A stretch of 64,000 nt of DNA from Epsilonproteobacteria bacterium tcs-49 (GCA_002049495.1 LLYS01000005.1:124001-188000); one strand, 5' to 3'. Positions 16,811 through 26,090 are shown, counted from the stretch's first letter. Program-made: numbers and translations. Notes: generated by a model not told the origin, from the sequence alone.

Positions 16811-17929
16811 CTACACCTTGTAAAGCAGTTCATACATCTTGGGCGGAACCGCTTTGATCTTGGAAATTTCCACGTTGGCTTTGATATGTTCGGGCTCTTT
16901 GGAGGCAAACAGCGACGTGACGATCCCCTTGGTTGAGCGCACAAACTGCAATGCCAGCTGGATATCGCTGCTGAGCTTCATCTCCTTGTCCAGCAGGTAA
17001 GACAGCTCGGGTTTGAAAGATTTTTTAAACAGGTTCATCTGCAGCAGCGAACAGCTGCTGATTACGCCCAGCCCCAAAGAGTGCGCCGCTTGAAGCAGGC
17101 TGCAGGAGCTGCCGTCGTCAAGCTTCTGGGTGGCGCTGGTTTGCATCCCCGTCTTTGCCAGATTAAAAGGTGCCTGGATATAGCGGAAACGGTGGTTTTT
17201 GCCCCCGACGTTTTCGGCGATGGCGACCAGATCGGCGAGATTGATATACTCGGGGTTGTCTTCACTGTAGGTAAAGCCGTTCCACACCGCCACGCCGTAG
17301 CTTTGAAACAGCCCCTCGTCCGCAAGCTTCTCAAAACGTTCGAAAATTCTTTCGACCTTTTGCAAAAACTTGTCGTATCCCAGTTTCATCAGCTGCATCT
17401 CGGGATTGTGCAAAAAGTAGATATCCAAACTCTCCACGCCGAGATTTTGCAGCGATTGGCGGCAGGAGTGTTCGATAAAATCCACCCCCATACAGTGCTG
17501 GTCCAGCTCGATCTCCTCTTTTGTGGCCAGATTCTTTTCAAGAATATTCTCCTCGATCCAGTGGTAGGGATTGTCGGGGAAGGGATACTGCAGGGGGATA
17601 AACCCGCCCTTTGAAGTGATGATCAGATTCTGTCTTTGCACTTCGCCGTTTTCCATCAGCTCACCCAGGGCTTTGCCGATATCCTTTTCACTCTCCTGGT
17701 AGCGGTAGTTACTCGCCGTATCAAGGAAGTTGATCCCGCTTCGCACCGATTCTTTGACCGCCTCGACGTAATCAAACTCGTAGTTCTCCTCTTTATAGGG
17801 TTCGCGGTTAAACGTCCCCAGCCCCAGCTTGGAAAATACCAGGTCGTTATGGAGTATATAAAAGTCTTTGTAGTGGGAAAATTGCTTTGCAAATTCGTAC
17901 GTTCCCTCTTTTGTTGCTGTTGTTGCCAT
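16811..17929 (-). CDS. Aldo/keto reductase
   Basis: A 372-residue NAD(P)H-dependent oxidoreductase of the AKR fold. SGINFLDTASNYRYQESEKD near residue 65 carries the catalytic Asp and Tyr; the Lys is in ITSKGGF; LDIYFLHNPEMQL near 170 carries the conserved His. It is longer than most AKRs because of inserts at residues 100-160. It is the first gene after the sigma-54 element at 17969-17985, so it is a likely nif regulon member, followed 2 bases later by the flavoprotein and then nifT. Substrate unknown. Confidence 0.85.
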   Translation of the reverse strand: MATTATKEGTYEFAKQFSHYKDFYILHNDLVFSKLGLGTFNREPYKEENYEFDYVEAVKESVRSGINFLDTASNYRYQESEKDIGKALGELMENGEVQRQNLIITSKGGFIPLQYPFPDNPYHWIEENILEKNLATKEEIELDQHCMGVDFIEHSCRQSLQNLGVESLDIYFLHNPEMQLMKLGYDKFLQKVERIFERFEKLADEGLFQSYGVAVWNGFTYSEDNPEYINLADLVAIAENVGGKNHRFRYIQAPFNLAKTGMQTSATQKLDDGSSCSLLQAAHSLGLGVISSCSLLQMNLFKKSFKPELSYLLDKEMKLSSDIQLALQFVRSTKGIVTSLFASKEPEHIKANVEISKIKAVPPKMYELLYKV

Positions 17930-17968
17930 AATATCTTTCCGTAATGCATAGATTGTATAGTTTCTAAG

Positions 17969-17985
17969 TTACAAAAAGTGTTCCC
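17969..17985 (-). promoter_or_regulatory. Sigma-54 (-24/-12) promoter of AKR-flavoprotein-nifT
   Basis: On the minus strand GGGAACACTTTTTGTAA reads as a -24 box GGGAACA, four bases, and a -12 box TTGTA; GG and GT are separated by exactly 10 bases. It sits about 40 bases before the aldo/keto reductase start. The same pattern precedes nifH, nifE, nifX, nifB and two other units in this window. Confidence 0.75.
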
Positions 17986-18146
17986 TGGAGAAGTTGGTGT
18001 ATAAAATCAATACTACTCCCTCACTTTTCAAGATAGCGGCACCGGGTCAAAACGGCGGGGTATACGATTATTTTATAACCAAACGGTATTGGAGAAATGG
18101 AAACTTTAAAAACGGAGTCGGGGGATTTAAAATCCGGTTTGAGGAT

Positions 18147-18170
18147 CCACAGGGGTGGCAGCCCCCGTGG
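18147..18170 (-). other. Hairpin downstream of nifK
   Basis: CCACAGGGG (18147-18155) pairs with CCCCCGTGG (18162-18170) with one mismatch and a 6-base loop, starting 34 bases after the nifK stop. No T-run follows on the minus strand, so it is more likely an mRNA 3'-end stabiliser or processing site than an intrinsic terminator. Confidence 0.4.
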
Positions 18171-18203
18171 AAAATGGCATATAAAAACGGCAGCCTCGGC
18201 AGG

Positions 18204-19751
18204 TTATCTGACGCTGTCGAAGAAGTAGTCTGTTTCTGCGATACCTTTGGTCTCCTCATCAAGCTGATCAAGAACACCGTTGGTAATCCAGGTAAGAAGG
18301 TTCAACGCACCTTCATATCCACTCATAGAGTATCTATGCAAGTGGTGACGGTCAAAGATCGGGAAACCGATTCTGATCAAAGGAATACCCGTATCTCTGT
18401 AAAGCTCTTTTCCGTATACGTTACCGATCATAAAGTCAACCGGCTCCGTGAAAAGAAGACTTCTTAGGTGCCAAAGGTCCTTACTTGGCCAGATTTGACA
18501 CTCATCTTTGCTTGGAGATTTCTCAAGCACGGCTTCCATATCCTCTTTCCAACCTTTTCTAGGCGCGTTGTTACACACGATGTGAGCGGGAACTGAACCC
18601 ATCTCGACAAGAAAAGATACAAGACCGAGCAAGAAATCCGGATCGCCCCATACCGCAAAGCTTTTTCCGTGCATATAGGGGTAGGAGTCCTGCATAGCGT
18701 CAACGAGTCTCGCTATTTGCGCTTTCAACTCTTCGGGAACCTCTTTACCGGTAAGCTCGCTGAGCATCATAACAAACTCGTCCGTACCGCTTAGACCGAT
18801 AGGATTAGCTGTTTTGTACTCCTGCTTCCATTTGTTTTTAATCAGTTTGGAAGTGGTAACGGTGCTGTACTTTTGCAAGCTGATCGTCGCTTTTGCGTTG
18901 ATCGCCGTTTTCGTATCTTCCAAACTTGTACCGCCTGCGTAGAGTTTGTACTCACCCGCACCGGTATCCCACTGCTCCTGGTGGTCGCCGATCATGACGA
19001 CTTTGTCACCGAACATTTTGGAAATGTTTTTGATCTCTTTGAGTGATCCGAGATACGGTTCAAACCCGGGAATGATATTGATTCTTTCCTCATCCACAAC
19101 CTTTTCAGCTTTTGTGGGGTTGGTTTGCTCAAGGATCGCTCTGATCATATTGTCGTAACCGGTAATGTGGCTTCCGACAAATGAAGGCGTATGGGCACTT
19201 GGGATAAGTGTATCATCCATTTCGCCCTCGGCTTCCTCTTTTGCACTTGCGGTAAAGGCTTTGAGGTCGTCCCCGATAACTTCGGCCATACATGTCGTAC
19301 TTACCGCGATCATATCGGGCTTATACAGCGCGTTGGCATTTCTCAAACCGTCTTTCATATTTGCAAGACCGCCGAATACCGCCGCACTCTCACTCATGGA
19401 GTCACTGACACATGGGGTCGGTTCTTTGAAGTGTCTTGTAAAGTAACTTCTAAAGTACGCGACACACCCGTGAGAACCGTGAACGTAAGGCATAGTATTC
19501 TCAAACCCTAAAGCCGCCATAACCGCACCGAGGGGTTGGCAAGCTTTTGAGGGGTTGATCGTAATCGCTTCACGAGCCAGGTTTTTCTCTCTGTACTCCC
19601 AAGACTTCGTCCAGTCCGCGATCTCTTTTACTTTTTCGGGGTTCGTAGCGCCGGCGTGGCCCTCAAACTCCTTCTTGTTTTCCAAAACTTCCTGGTATTC
19701 AGGCTTTTGAAAAAGTTTCTGTCCATTTACAATATTTTCAACGTTTTGCAT
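18204..19751 (-). CDS. nifK: Nitrogenase molybdenum-iron protein beta chain (NifK)
   Basis: A 515-residue beta subunit of dinitrogenase. P-cluster ligands are visible: Cys in PSKACQPLG, Cys in VHGSHGCVAY and Cys in STTCMAEVIGDD, with the conserved Ser in PSFVGSHITGY. YFTRHFKEP and FDRHHLHRYS are typical of NifK. Start MQNVEN at 19751 has GGGAGA just upstream and lies 10 bases after the nifD stop; an in-frame ATG 7 codons earlier overlaps nifD and is less likely. Co-transcribed with nifH, orf118 and nifD. Confidence 0.97.
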   Translation of the reverse strand: MQNVENIVNGQKLFQKPEYQEVLENKKEFEGHAGATNPEKVKEIADWTKSWEYREKNLAREAITINPSKACQPLGAVMAALGFENTMPYVHGSHGCVAYFRSYFTRHFKEPTPCVSDSMSESAAVFGGLANMKDGLRNANALYKPDMIAVSTTCMAEVIGDDLKAFTASAKEEAEGEMDDTLIPSAHTPSFVGSHITGYDNMIRAILEQTNPTKAEKVVDEERINIIPGFEPYLGSLKEIKNISKMFGDKVVMIGDHQEQWDTGAGEYKLYAGGTSLEDTKTAINAKATISLQKYSTVTTSKLIKNKWKQEYKTANPIGLSGTDEFVMMLSELTGKEVPEELKAQIARLVDAMQDSYPYMHGKSFAVWGDPDFLLGLVSFLVEMGSVPAHIVCNNAPRKGWKEDMEAVLEKSPSKDECQIWPSKDLWHLRSLLFTEPVDFMIGNVYGKELYRDTGIPLIRIGFPIFDRHHLHRYSMSGYEGALNLLTWITNGVLDQLDEETKGIAETDYFFDSVR

Positions 19752-19761
19752 ACTATCTCCC

Positions 19762-21216
19762 TTACTTTTCATCCCACGGAGCCGTATTATGATCCCACAC
19801 AGGTGAGTTCATAGCCAGGTCCATATCTTTTGCGAAGATCGCAAAAGCATCGTAGCCGTGGTACGGTCCGCTGTAATCCCATGAGTGCATCTGTCTAAAC
19901 GGAAGCCCCATTTTTTGGAATACGTACTTCTCTTTTACCCCGGCAGCCACTAAGTCGGGCCGAAGTTTTTCAACAAATTTCTCAAGCTCGTACTCACTGA
20001 CATCATCATAGATCAGCGTACTTCGCTCAAGGTCCTCTTTGGTACGTTTGTAATCGTCACCGTGTGCAAATTCGTATCCGGTACCGATAATCTCCATACC
20101 GAGATCCTCGTAAGCGCCGATAACGTGACGTGGTCTCAAACCGCCAACGTAAAGCATCACTTTTTTACCTTCGAGTCTAGGCTTATACTTCGCGATCACC
20201 TCATCGGTCATCTTCGTGTATTTCGCGATCACCTCTTCGGTTTTCTTCTGGATCTTTTCATCAAAGAATGATGCGATCTTTCTCAAACTTTCGGTTGTTT
20301 TGCTTGGACCGAAGAAGTTATACTCCATCCAGGGGATACCGAACTCTTGCTCCATGTGTCTACTGATGTAGTTCATAGAACGGTAGCAGTGCAGCAGGTT
20401 CAGTTTCGCTTTTGGAGCGATCGCCATCTCTTTATAGGTAGCGTCACCGGACCATTGAGCGATAACTCTCAGACCCATCTCCTCAAGCAAAATTCTACTA
20501 CTCCATGCGTCACCGCCGATGTTGTAATCCCCGATGATGGCAACATCATACTCGGTGGATTCAAAATCTTTCTTGTGTGACGTATCGGGCATGATTTCAT
20601 CACGGATCATATCGTTGGCGATGTGGTGACCAAGAGATTGTGAAACCCCTCTAAACCCTTCACAAGATACGGCTACGGTAGGTTTACCGCTCTCTTTCTT
20701 GTGTGTTTTCGATACCGCCTGGATATCATCCCCGATCAAACCGATAGGACACTCAGACTGTACGGAGATCCCGTTGTTGAGCGGGAAAAGGTCATCGATC
20801 TCTTCAAGGGCTTTTTTCAACTTTTTATCCCCGCCGAATACGATATCTTTTTCCGTAAAGTCGGTACTGAAGTTCATGGTTACGAATGTATCCACACCAG
20901 TTGTACCGATATAGTAGTTTCTTCTACCGCCACGGCTGTACTGACCACATCCGATAGGTCCGTGAGAGATATGGATCATATCTTTGATCGGTCCCCACAC
21001 AACCCCTTTTGATCCGGCGTATGCACACCCACGCTGACTCATTACGCCAGGAACGGTTTGTTTGTTACTTTTTGTTTTATCACAAGCGCCTTTGACACCT
21101 TCGGGGCTATCAACACCAAGGTGCTTGGCTCTTTTTTTCTTTGCTTTTTCAGGATACGCCTCAAGAACTTCGTCAATGGCGCTCTTTTGCAAACTTTCCA
21201 ATGTTTCAGGTCCCAT
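19762..21216 (-). CDS. nifD: Nitrogenase molybdenum-iron protein alpha chain (NifD)
   Basis: A 484-residue alpha subunit. P-cluster Cys residues are in SQRGCAYAG and GPIGCGQYS; FeMo-cofactor ligands are the Cys in [11 protein letters not shown] and the His in [17 protein letters not shown]; Gln and His of [10 protein letters not shown] flank the cofactor. This is the Mo-type enzyme, not VnfD or AnfD, judging by length, residue context and absence of a delta subunit. It follows orf118 by 88 bases and precedes nifK by 10. AAAGGA lies before the ATG. Confidence 0.98.
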   Translation of the reverse strand: MGPETLESLQKSAIDEVLEAYPEKAKKKRAKHLGVDSPEGVKGACDKTKSNKQTVPGVMSQRGCAYAGSKGVVWGPIKDMIHISHGPIGCGQYSRGGRRNYYIGTTGVDTFVTMNFSTDFTEKDIVFGGDKKLKKALEEIDDLFPLNNGISVQSECPIGLIGDDIQAVSKTHKKESGKPTVAVSCEGFRGVSQSLGHHIANDMIRDEIMPDTSHKKDFESTEYDVAIIGDYNIGGDAWSSRILLEEMGLRVIAQWSGDATYKEMAIAPKAKLNLLHCYRSMNYISRHMEQEFGIPWMEYNFFGPSKTTESLRKIASFFDEKIQKKTEEVIAKYTKMTDEVIAKYKPRLEGKKVMLYVGGLRPRHVIGAYEDLGMEIIGTGYEFAHGDDYKRTKEDLERSTLIYDDVSEYELEKFVEKLRPDLVAAGVKEKYVFQKMGLPFRQMHSWDYSGPYHGYDAFAIFAKDMDLAMNSPVWDHNTAPWDEK

Positions 21217-21304
21217 TATAATTCCTTTATAAATTCTTCCCGGCCTTCGGGCGGCTGCCCGGAACCGGTTATCTCACTATGACAAATTTGTTTTTTTGCT
21301 TGAC

Positions 21305-21661
21305 TTACGCTACTTTTACTCTATGTAGGTTCATATCATCAAGAATTTTACAAACATCTTTTGTTTTGTCTCCGTCAACCTCTTTTGAGATTTCACTGAT
21401 CTGGTATTTGTTGGTATAAAAAACCATTTTATACTCATCCTCGATCTCGGATTTTTCATAGTAATCTACAAGCGCCTTATGGATGAATGTTCCCGCATCG
21501 ATCGCGATCTCTTCCAAAACTCTTCCGTCTTTGTCTTCGACTTTCAAAGTCACGCTCTTACCTGAAACGTCACCTACAGCCGCATCGATCTTTTCAATCA
21601 CTTTGTCAAAAGCTACGTCGTTACCTTCCTCAGCTGGGAAGTGGTATCCACAAATAAACAT
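21305..21661 (-). CDS. Uncharacterised 118-residue protein between nifH and nifD
   Basis: I do not recognise this protein. It is small, acidic and soluble, with no signal or membrane segment and two Cys (residues 4 and about 104). The N-terminal CGYHFPAEEGND and a central stretch rich in Lys/Glu/Asp are its main features. It has a ribosome binding site (AAGGAGAGAAAG) identical to that of nifH, implying strong translation. Its position inside nifHDK, normally uninterrupted or holding only nitrogenase-regulating proteins, suggests it acts on nitrogenase itself: protection, Fe-protein interaction or activity control. Real-gene status is supported by position, RBS and codon use like its neighbours. 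Confidence 0.75.
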   Translation of the reverse strand: MFICGYHFPAEEGNDVAFDKVIEKIDAAVGDVSGKSVTLKVEDKDGRVLEEIAIDAGTFIHKALVDYYEKSEIEDEYKMVFYTNKYQISEISKEVDGDKTKDVCKILDDMNLHRVKVA

Positions 21662-21713
21662 CTTTCTCTCCTTAGTTATGAATTATTACTTTATGTTTCA
21701 TTAATCTGTTTTC

Positions 21714-21740
21714 CCGTTCCCCGGCAGAGCCGGAAAACGG
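21714..21740 (-). other. GC-rich hairpin between nifH and orf118
   Basis: CCGTTCCCCGGC (21714-21725) pairs fully, allowing two G-U pairs, with GCCGGAAAACGG (21729-21740) around an AGA loop. On the minus strand it lies 87-113 bases after the nifH stop. Its core nearly repeats the terminator at 32851-32873. It probably ends or slows part of the nifH transcript or protects the nifH mRNA 3' end, helping make more NifH than NifDK. Confidence 0.5.
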
Positions 21741-21768
21741 TTCATTGCACTCAAGCCTCGGCTTGTCC

Positions 21769-21789
21769 AGAAGCGGCCAAGCCGCTTCT
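21769..21789 (-). other. Perfect 9-bp hairpin after nifH
   Basis: AGAAGCGGC (21769-21777) and GCCGCTTCT (21781-21789) form a perfect 9-bp stem with a CAA loop, 38 bases after the nifH stop on the minus strand. A smaller 6-bp hairpin (CAAGCC/GGCTTG, 21752-21765) stands next to it. Together with the hairpin at 21714 this makes a run of three structures in the nifH-orf118 spacer. Confidence 0.45.
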
Positions 21790-21826
21790 ACCCTCCGTGC
21801 CGGAGTTGTTCATGAAGTCCTCGGAC

Positions 21827-22840
<1,014 letters not shown>

Positions 22841-22963
22841 TTAACTTCACAAACCCCTGTTCTAAGGGATTCAAAGAGTATAAAAAAATTTTAGGATTTT
22901 TTTGCGCCACGGAGAACAGCGCTTATCTCAAGCAACGGATTTGCAAAAAGCAGAGCGCAAAAA

Positions 22964-22978
22964 TGTACGAGGGGTACA
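22964..22978. promoter_or_regulatory. Palindrome TGTAC-N5-GTACA upstream of nifH
   Basis: TGTACGAGGGGTACA is a perfect inverted repeat with a 5-base centre. It resembles the NifA upstream activator TGT-N10-ACA but has 9 rather than 10 bases between TGT and ACA. It lies about 165 bases upstream of the nifH -24 box and just before the convergent end of the flavodiiron gene. It could be a variant NifA site or the operator of another regulator. Confidence 0.35.
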
Positions 22979-22996
22979 AAAAGAAACAAGGAGTGC

Positions 22997-24220
22997 TTAG
23001 AGAGTGATCTCGACCATTTTGCCGTTGACGATATCGCCAAACTCGATACCAAAATTGTAACAATCCAGCAATTCGCTTTTTTCGGGGATAAGCTGTACCT
23101 TCAGAGGCTCCAGGGGTGTACGCAGTTTCAAATCCCGCAGACGGCTGTGTACCATCATGGGCGCTTCCCCGCTCCAGCCGTAGCTGCCAAACACCGCCGC
23201 ACTCTTGCCGCGCTTTTGCAAAAGCATCATGCAGCTTAGCAGATCCCAGATCGGTTTGGGCGCGTCGCCGTTGATCGTGGGCGTTCCGACAAGGATGCCG
23301 CTGCTCTCTTCGAGGATGTTGAGCATGTTGGCTTCCTCCAATGCCGTCGCATCGTAAATGTTGGCGATGATCTCCTCTTTCGTTTCCAGCGCGTCATAGA
23401 TCGCCTCGGCCATCTTTTTCGTATTTTTGTAACTGGTGACGTAAAAGATGGAAACGATCCGCTTGCCCAGATGCTTGGGCTCTTTGGTGCTCCATCTCCG
23501 GTAGCGCTCTATATAAGCAGAAGCGTCTTTTCGCAAAATGGGACCGTGCAGCGGCGCGATCTTTTGAATCTGGAGTTGATCATACAGCGCCAGCGCTTTG
23601 AGCACGTCATCTTTAAAGGGGCGCATGATATGGTCGTAGTAGTACTTAAAAGCGTAGTCAAAATCCCCTACCAGATCGTTAAATACCCGCGCATCAAGGT
23701 AGTGGGAGCCGAAAACATCCCCGCTGAAAAGCACTTTGTGCTCCACAAGGTAACTGCTCATGGTCTCGGGCCAGTGCAGATTGGGCGTGCTTAAAAAGCG
23801 CAGGGTGTAGTCTCCAAGAATAAGTTCTTTGTTCGTCCACACCGTTTCAAACTCCATCCCTTCGGTGTTGGTAATCGCTTTGAGCATGGGCTGGGCCATG
23901 GGCGAAATCAAAATTTTCGCTTCGGGAGCGCGTTTGACCAGCTCGGGCAGCGCGCCTCCGTGGTCGGGTTCTAAGTGATGCATGACGATATATTTGATCT
24001 GGTCGTAGCGGCAGAGGGATTCGAGCTTTTCAAAAAAGATATCCTGGAACTCCTCTTTGACCGTATCGAGGATGATCACGCCCTCTTTTGTTTTGAGTAG
24101 ATATGCGTTATAAGTCGTTCCGTTTGCGGTTTTCATGATGATATCAAAGGTTCGGATATCCTCGTCGAAAGCCCCTATATAGTAGAGATCTTTTTCGATA
24201 CGCAAAGCTTGCTGCATCAA
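22997..24220 (-). CDS. Flavodiiron protein (FprA-type O2/NO reductase)
   Basis: A 407-residue A-type flavoprotein. The N-terminal metallo-beta-lactamase domain holds the diiron ligands: HHLEPDHGG (HxExDH) near residue 82, HWPE near 149, SGDVFGSH near 167 and PLHGP near 229. The C-terminal flavodoxin domain starts at about 255 (VSIFYVTSYKNTKKMAEAIYDAL binds FMN phosphate). Such enzymes reduce O2 to water, or NO to N2O, with electrons from rubredoxin or similar. As last gene of the NifX-ferredoxin-NifU-NifX-NifQ unit it probably protects nitrogenase from O2. It begins 5 bases after the nifQ stop. Confidence 0.92.
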   Translation of the reverse strand: MMQQALRIEKDLYYIGAFDEDIRTFDIIMKTANGTTYNAYLLKTKEGVIILDTVKEEFQDIFFEKLESLCRYDQIKYIVMHHLEPDHGGALPELVKRAPEAKILISPMAQPMLKAITNTEGMEFETVWTNKELILGDYTLRFLSTPNLHWPETMSSYLVEHKVLFSGDVFGSHYLDARVFNDLVGDFDYAFKYYYDHIMRPFKDDVLKALALYDQLQIQKIAPLHGPILRKDASAYIERYRRWSTKEPKHLGKRIVSIFYVTSYKNTKKMAEAIYDALETKEEIIANIYDATALEEANMLNILEESSGILVGTPTINGDAPKPIWDLLSCMMLLQKRGKSAAVFGSYGWSGEAPMMVHSRLRDLKLRTPLEPLKVQLIPEKSELLDCYNFGIEFGDIVNGKMVEITL

Positions 24221-24225
24221 AACTC

Positions 24226-24564
24226 CTAGGAGACTTTACACGCGAAGCAGTTGACGCTGTCGCTGCAAAAGGCGCATGCGGGAGCTACCTCACCGACCAG
24301 ATCGTAAATATATTTTTTCCACAACTTGTCTTTGGGTTTGTTTGCCGCCAGACGGGGAAAGTGCAGTTTCATAAACTTTCCCATCTGGATACGGTTTTTA
24401 AACCCCAGATCCTCGTAAAGGTGGTTGGCAAGCAAAGATTTTTTCGCCACAAGCGGCGCGATATAATCTCTGGAGTAGGTGTTGATCGTATAGACGCTCA
24501 ACAGCTCCGTCACCTTTTGCTCCATCCGCTCGATATCGTGATAGTCATACTCATGGGGTATCAT
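24226..24564 (-). CDS. nifQ: Short NifQ-like molybdenum donor protein
   Basis: A 112-residue protein matching the C-terminal two thirds of NifQ: ANHLYEDLGFKNRIQMGKFM, HFPRLAANKPKDKLWKKYIY, then a Cys cluster CAFCSDSVNCFAC. Usual NifQ proteins have about 170-200 residues and CxxxxCxxCxxxxxC; here spacing is CxxCxxxxxCxxC, and the N-terminal helical part is missing. NifQ carries a Mo-Fe-S cluster and gives Mo to NifEN/NifH for FeMo-co. Flanked by a NifX-like gene and the flavodiiron gene in one operon. Confidence 0.75.
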   Translation of the reverse strand: MIPHEYDYHDIERMEQKVTELLSVYTINTYSRDYIAPLVAKKSLLANHLYEDLGFKNRIQMGKFMKLHFPRLAANKPKDKLWKKYIYDLVGEVAPACAFCSDSVNCFACKVS

Positions 24565-24574
24565 CTTCTTTTCC

Positions 24575-24940
24575 TTACTTTTGCATAATTTGACGCAGCC
24601 ACAGCGGGGGCATTTCGCTTTGCATGAGGTTTTGCAGCTTTTGCAGCACCCCTTCTATGCTCTCCCCCTCGCCGCTGACTTTCATGGGGAAAATCCCTTC
24701 GGATTTTACCAGCGTCGAAGCCTTGGGACCGATCTGGGTTACGCACACCATATCCGCACCCTGCAGGCATTCGATCTTGTAGCTTAGCTTATCCATCTCA
24801 TTTTCCTTTTGCTGCGACGCGTCGCTTTGCTTGAGAAAGGCGTATCCCTCCGGCGCACACTCGTACAGATAAAAGGTTTGGCACCAGCCGAAGTGTTCAT
24901 CGACGTTTTTTCCGTCTTTGGAAGCGAAAGCGACAATCAT
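24575..24940 (-). CDS. NifX/NafY-family FeMo-cofactor-binding protein
   Basis: A 121-residue protein of the dinitrogenase Fe-Mo cofactor family. MIVAFASKDGKNVDEHFGWC contains the family HFG motif, and VTQIGPKAS the second conserved segment. Relatives (NifX, NafY, NifB C-terminus) bind FeMo-co or its precursor NifB-co and pass it between scaffold and enzyme. It overlaps the Sel1-NifU gene by 4 bases and sits 10 bases before nifQ. One of four such domains in this window. Confidence 0.85.
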   Translation of the reverse strand: MIVAFASKDGKNVDEHFGWCQTFYLYECAPEGYAFLKQSDASQQKENEMDKLSYKIECLQGADMVCVTQIGPKASTLVKSEGIFPMKVSGEGESIEGVLQKLQNLMQSEMPPLWLRQIMQK

Positions 24941-25692
24941 ATGATATACACCCGAAGCGCGCCGTCGACTTTTTTATGCAGCGCGTCTTTGATCATGGCG
25001 AAGGTCGTAGTCGCGCCGAAGCTGCACCCTTCGCAGTTACCGCTGTAGCACAGCCGCACCTCCAGCACCCCCTTTTCGGGTTCGACGATATCGACCAGGA
25101 CGATATTGCCGCCGTCTTTGTGCAAAATGGGGCGGATATAATCATCAAGTACGTACTCCACGTACAGCAGCTGCTCATTGTGCGGTTTTGCCAAAAACTC
25201 TTCATTGGTGCAGGGTTCGTGGTTTTTCTGGTTATCCACGTAACCGCTAAGCTGGATCTTGGCCATCATATGCCCCAGGTTCGCTGCTTGAATCATATGC
25301 TCAAACCCCTTTTTAAGGGTCTCTTTATCGGTCTTATCCTTCAAATTTTGCAGTGCGAGCTTGAAATTGGCTCCGTCATGACCCAGCTGCGCTGCTTTGT
25401 GCAGATACTCCTGCGCCTTTTGCTCATCTTTTTGCGCCGCGATGTCGTTGTCATACATCAACCCCAGGTTATACAGCGCGGAGGGGTTTTCAAACTCCGC
25501 GGCTTTTTCAAACCACCTCTTGGCTTCGGCCGCGTCTTTTTTAACCCCTTCGCCGCGCAGATACATCAACCCGATGTTGACCATCGCCTGCGCATTTTGC
25601 TCCTTGGCTTCAGCTTCCCAGATCGCGAACGCTTTTTCATATTCGCCTTTTTTGTGCAGCAAAAGCGCGCTTTGGTGTTGTGATGTGGCCAT
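24937..25692 (-). CDS. Sel1-repeat protein fused to a NifU C-terminal domain
   Basis: A 251-residue fusion. Residues 5-145 are Sel1/TPR-like repeats (KGEYEKAFAIWEAEA, MVNIGLMYLRGEGVKKD, ALYNLGLMYDNDIAAQKD and so on). Residues about 170-251 are a NifU-type Fe-S scaffold domain with HKDGGNIVLVDI and the cluster pair NCEGCSFGA (Cys220, Cys223). The N-terminal IscU-like and ferredoxin domains of full NifU are absent. Inference: it carries an Fe-S cluster to a client recognised by the Sel1 repeats, probably the nearby ferredoxin or cofactor proteins. Confidence 0.82.
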   Translation of the reverse strand: MATSQHQSALLLHKKGEYEKAFAIWEAEAKEQNAQAMVNIGLMYLRGEGVKKDAAEAKRWFEKAAEFENPSALYNLGLMYDNDIAAQKDEQKAQEYLHKAAQLGHDGANFKLALQNLKDKTDKETLKKGFEHMIQAANLGHMMAKIQLSGYVDNQKNHEPCTNEEFLAKPHNEQLLYVEYVLDDYIRPILHKDGGNIVLVDIVEPEKGVLEVRLCYSGNCEGCSFGATTTFAMIKDALHKKVDGALRVYII

Positions 25693-25702
25693 ATTATACT
25701 CC

Positions 25703-26080
25703 TTAAATCTCTACGGGTTCGTGTGCCTCTCTTGCATCCATAGGGATGGATTCTCGGAAAGGCTTTGGTTTTTTCTCCGGGGAAAAGATCCCCTGCTTTT
25801 TGTGAACGCGGATGGCGTAGATCCCCTCTTCGTTGCGCCCGAGGTAGTAATCATTAAACTCCGCGGTATAGGGCATATCCCACACGATCGCGCCTTCGGT
25901 GGGGCATACGTCCACGCACTTGGGCACGGTCGAATCCACGCACTCGATACACTTTTCGGGTTTGACGTAGGTAAACTCCGTCTCCAGCGGCGCGTCATCG
26001 ACGCTTACGATCGCCGTCGCCGGACACTCGTCGATACAAGCGTCGCAATTGATACACAGATCGGTTATCATCACAGCCAT
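25703..26080 (-). CDS. 2[4Fe-4S] ferredoxin, nif-linked
   Basis: A 125-residue ferredoxin. Cluster motifs CINCDACIDECPATAI near residue 9 and CIECVDSTVPKCVDVCPTEG near residue 41; the second has the extended spacing seen in FdxN/FdxB and Allochromatium-type ferredoxins. A C-terminal extension of about 60 residues ends the protein. Such ferredoxins donate electrons to NifB or nitrogenase. A paralogue with the same plan is at 33814-34200. A purine-rich AGGGGGTG lies before the ATG. Confidence 0.88.
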   Translation of the reverse strand: MAVMITDLCINCDACIDECPATAIVSVDDAPLETEFTYVKPEKCIECVDSTVPKCVDVCPTEGAIVWDMPYTAEFNDYYLGRNEEGIYAIRVHKKQGIFSPEKKPKPFRESIPMDAREAHEPVEI

Positions 26081-26090
26081 AACGCACCCC

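Noticed and set aside
18071-18467. Plus-strand open frame near the nifK 3' end
   Set aside because: It runs antisense into nifK and lacks family features.
22964-22978. Standard NifA upstream activator site before nifH
   Set aside because: Spacing is 9 rather than 10 bases; kept only as a palindrome of unknown binder.
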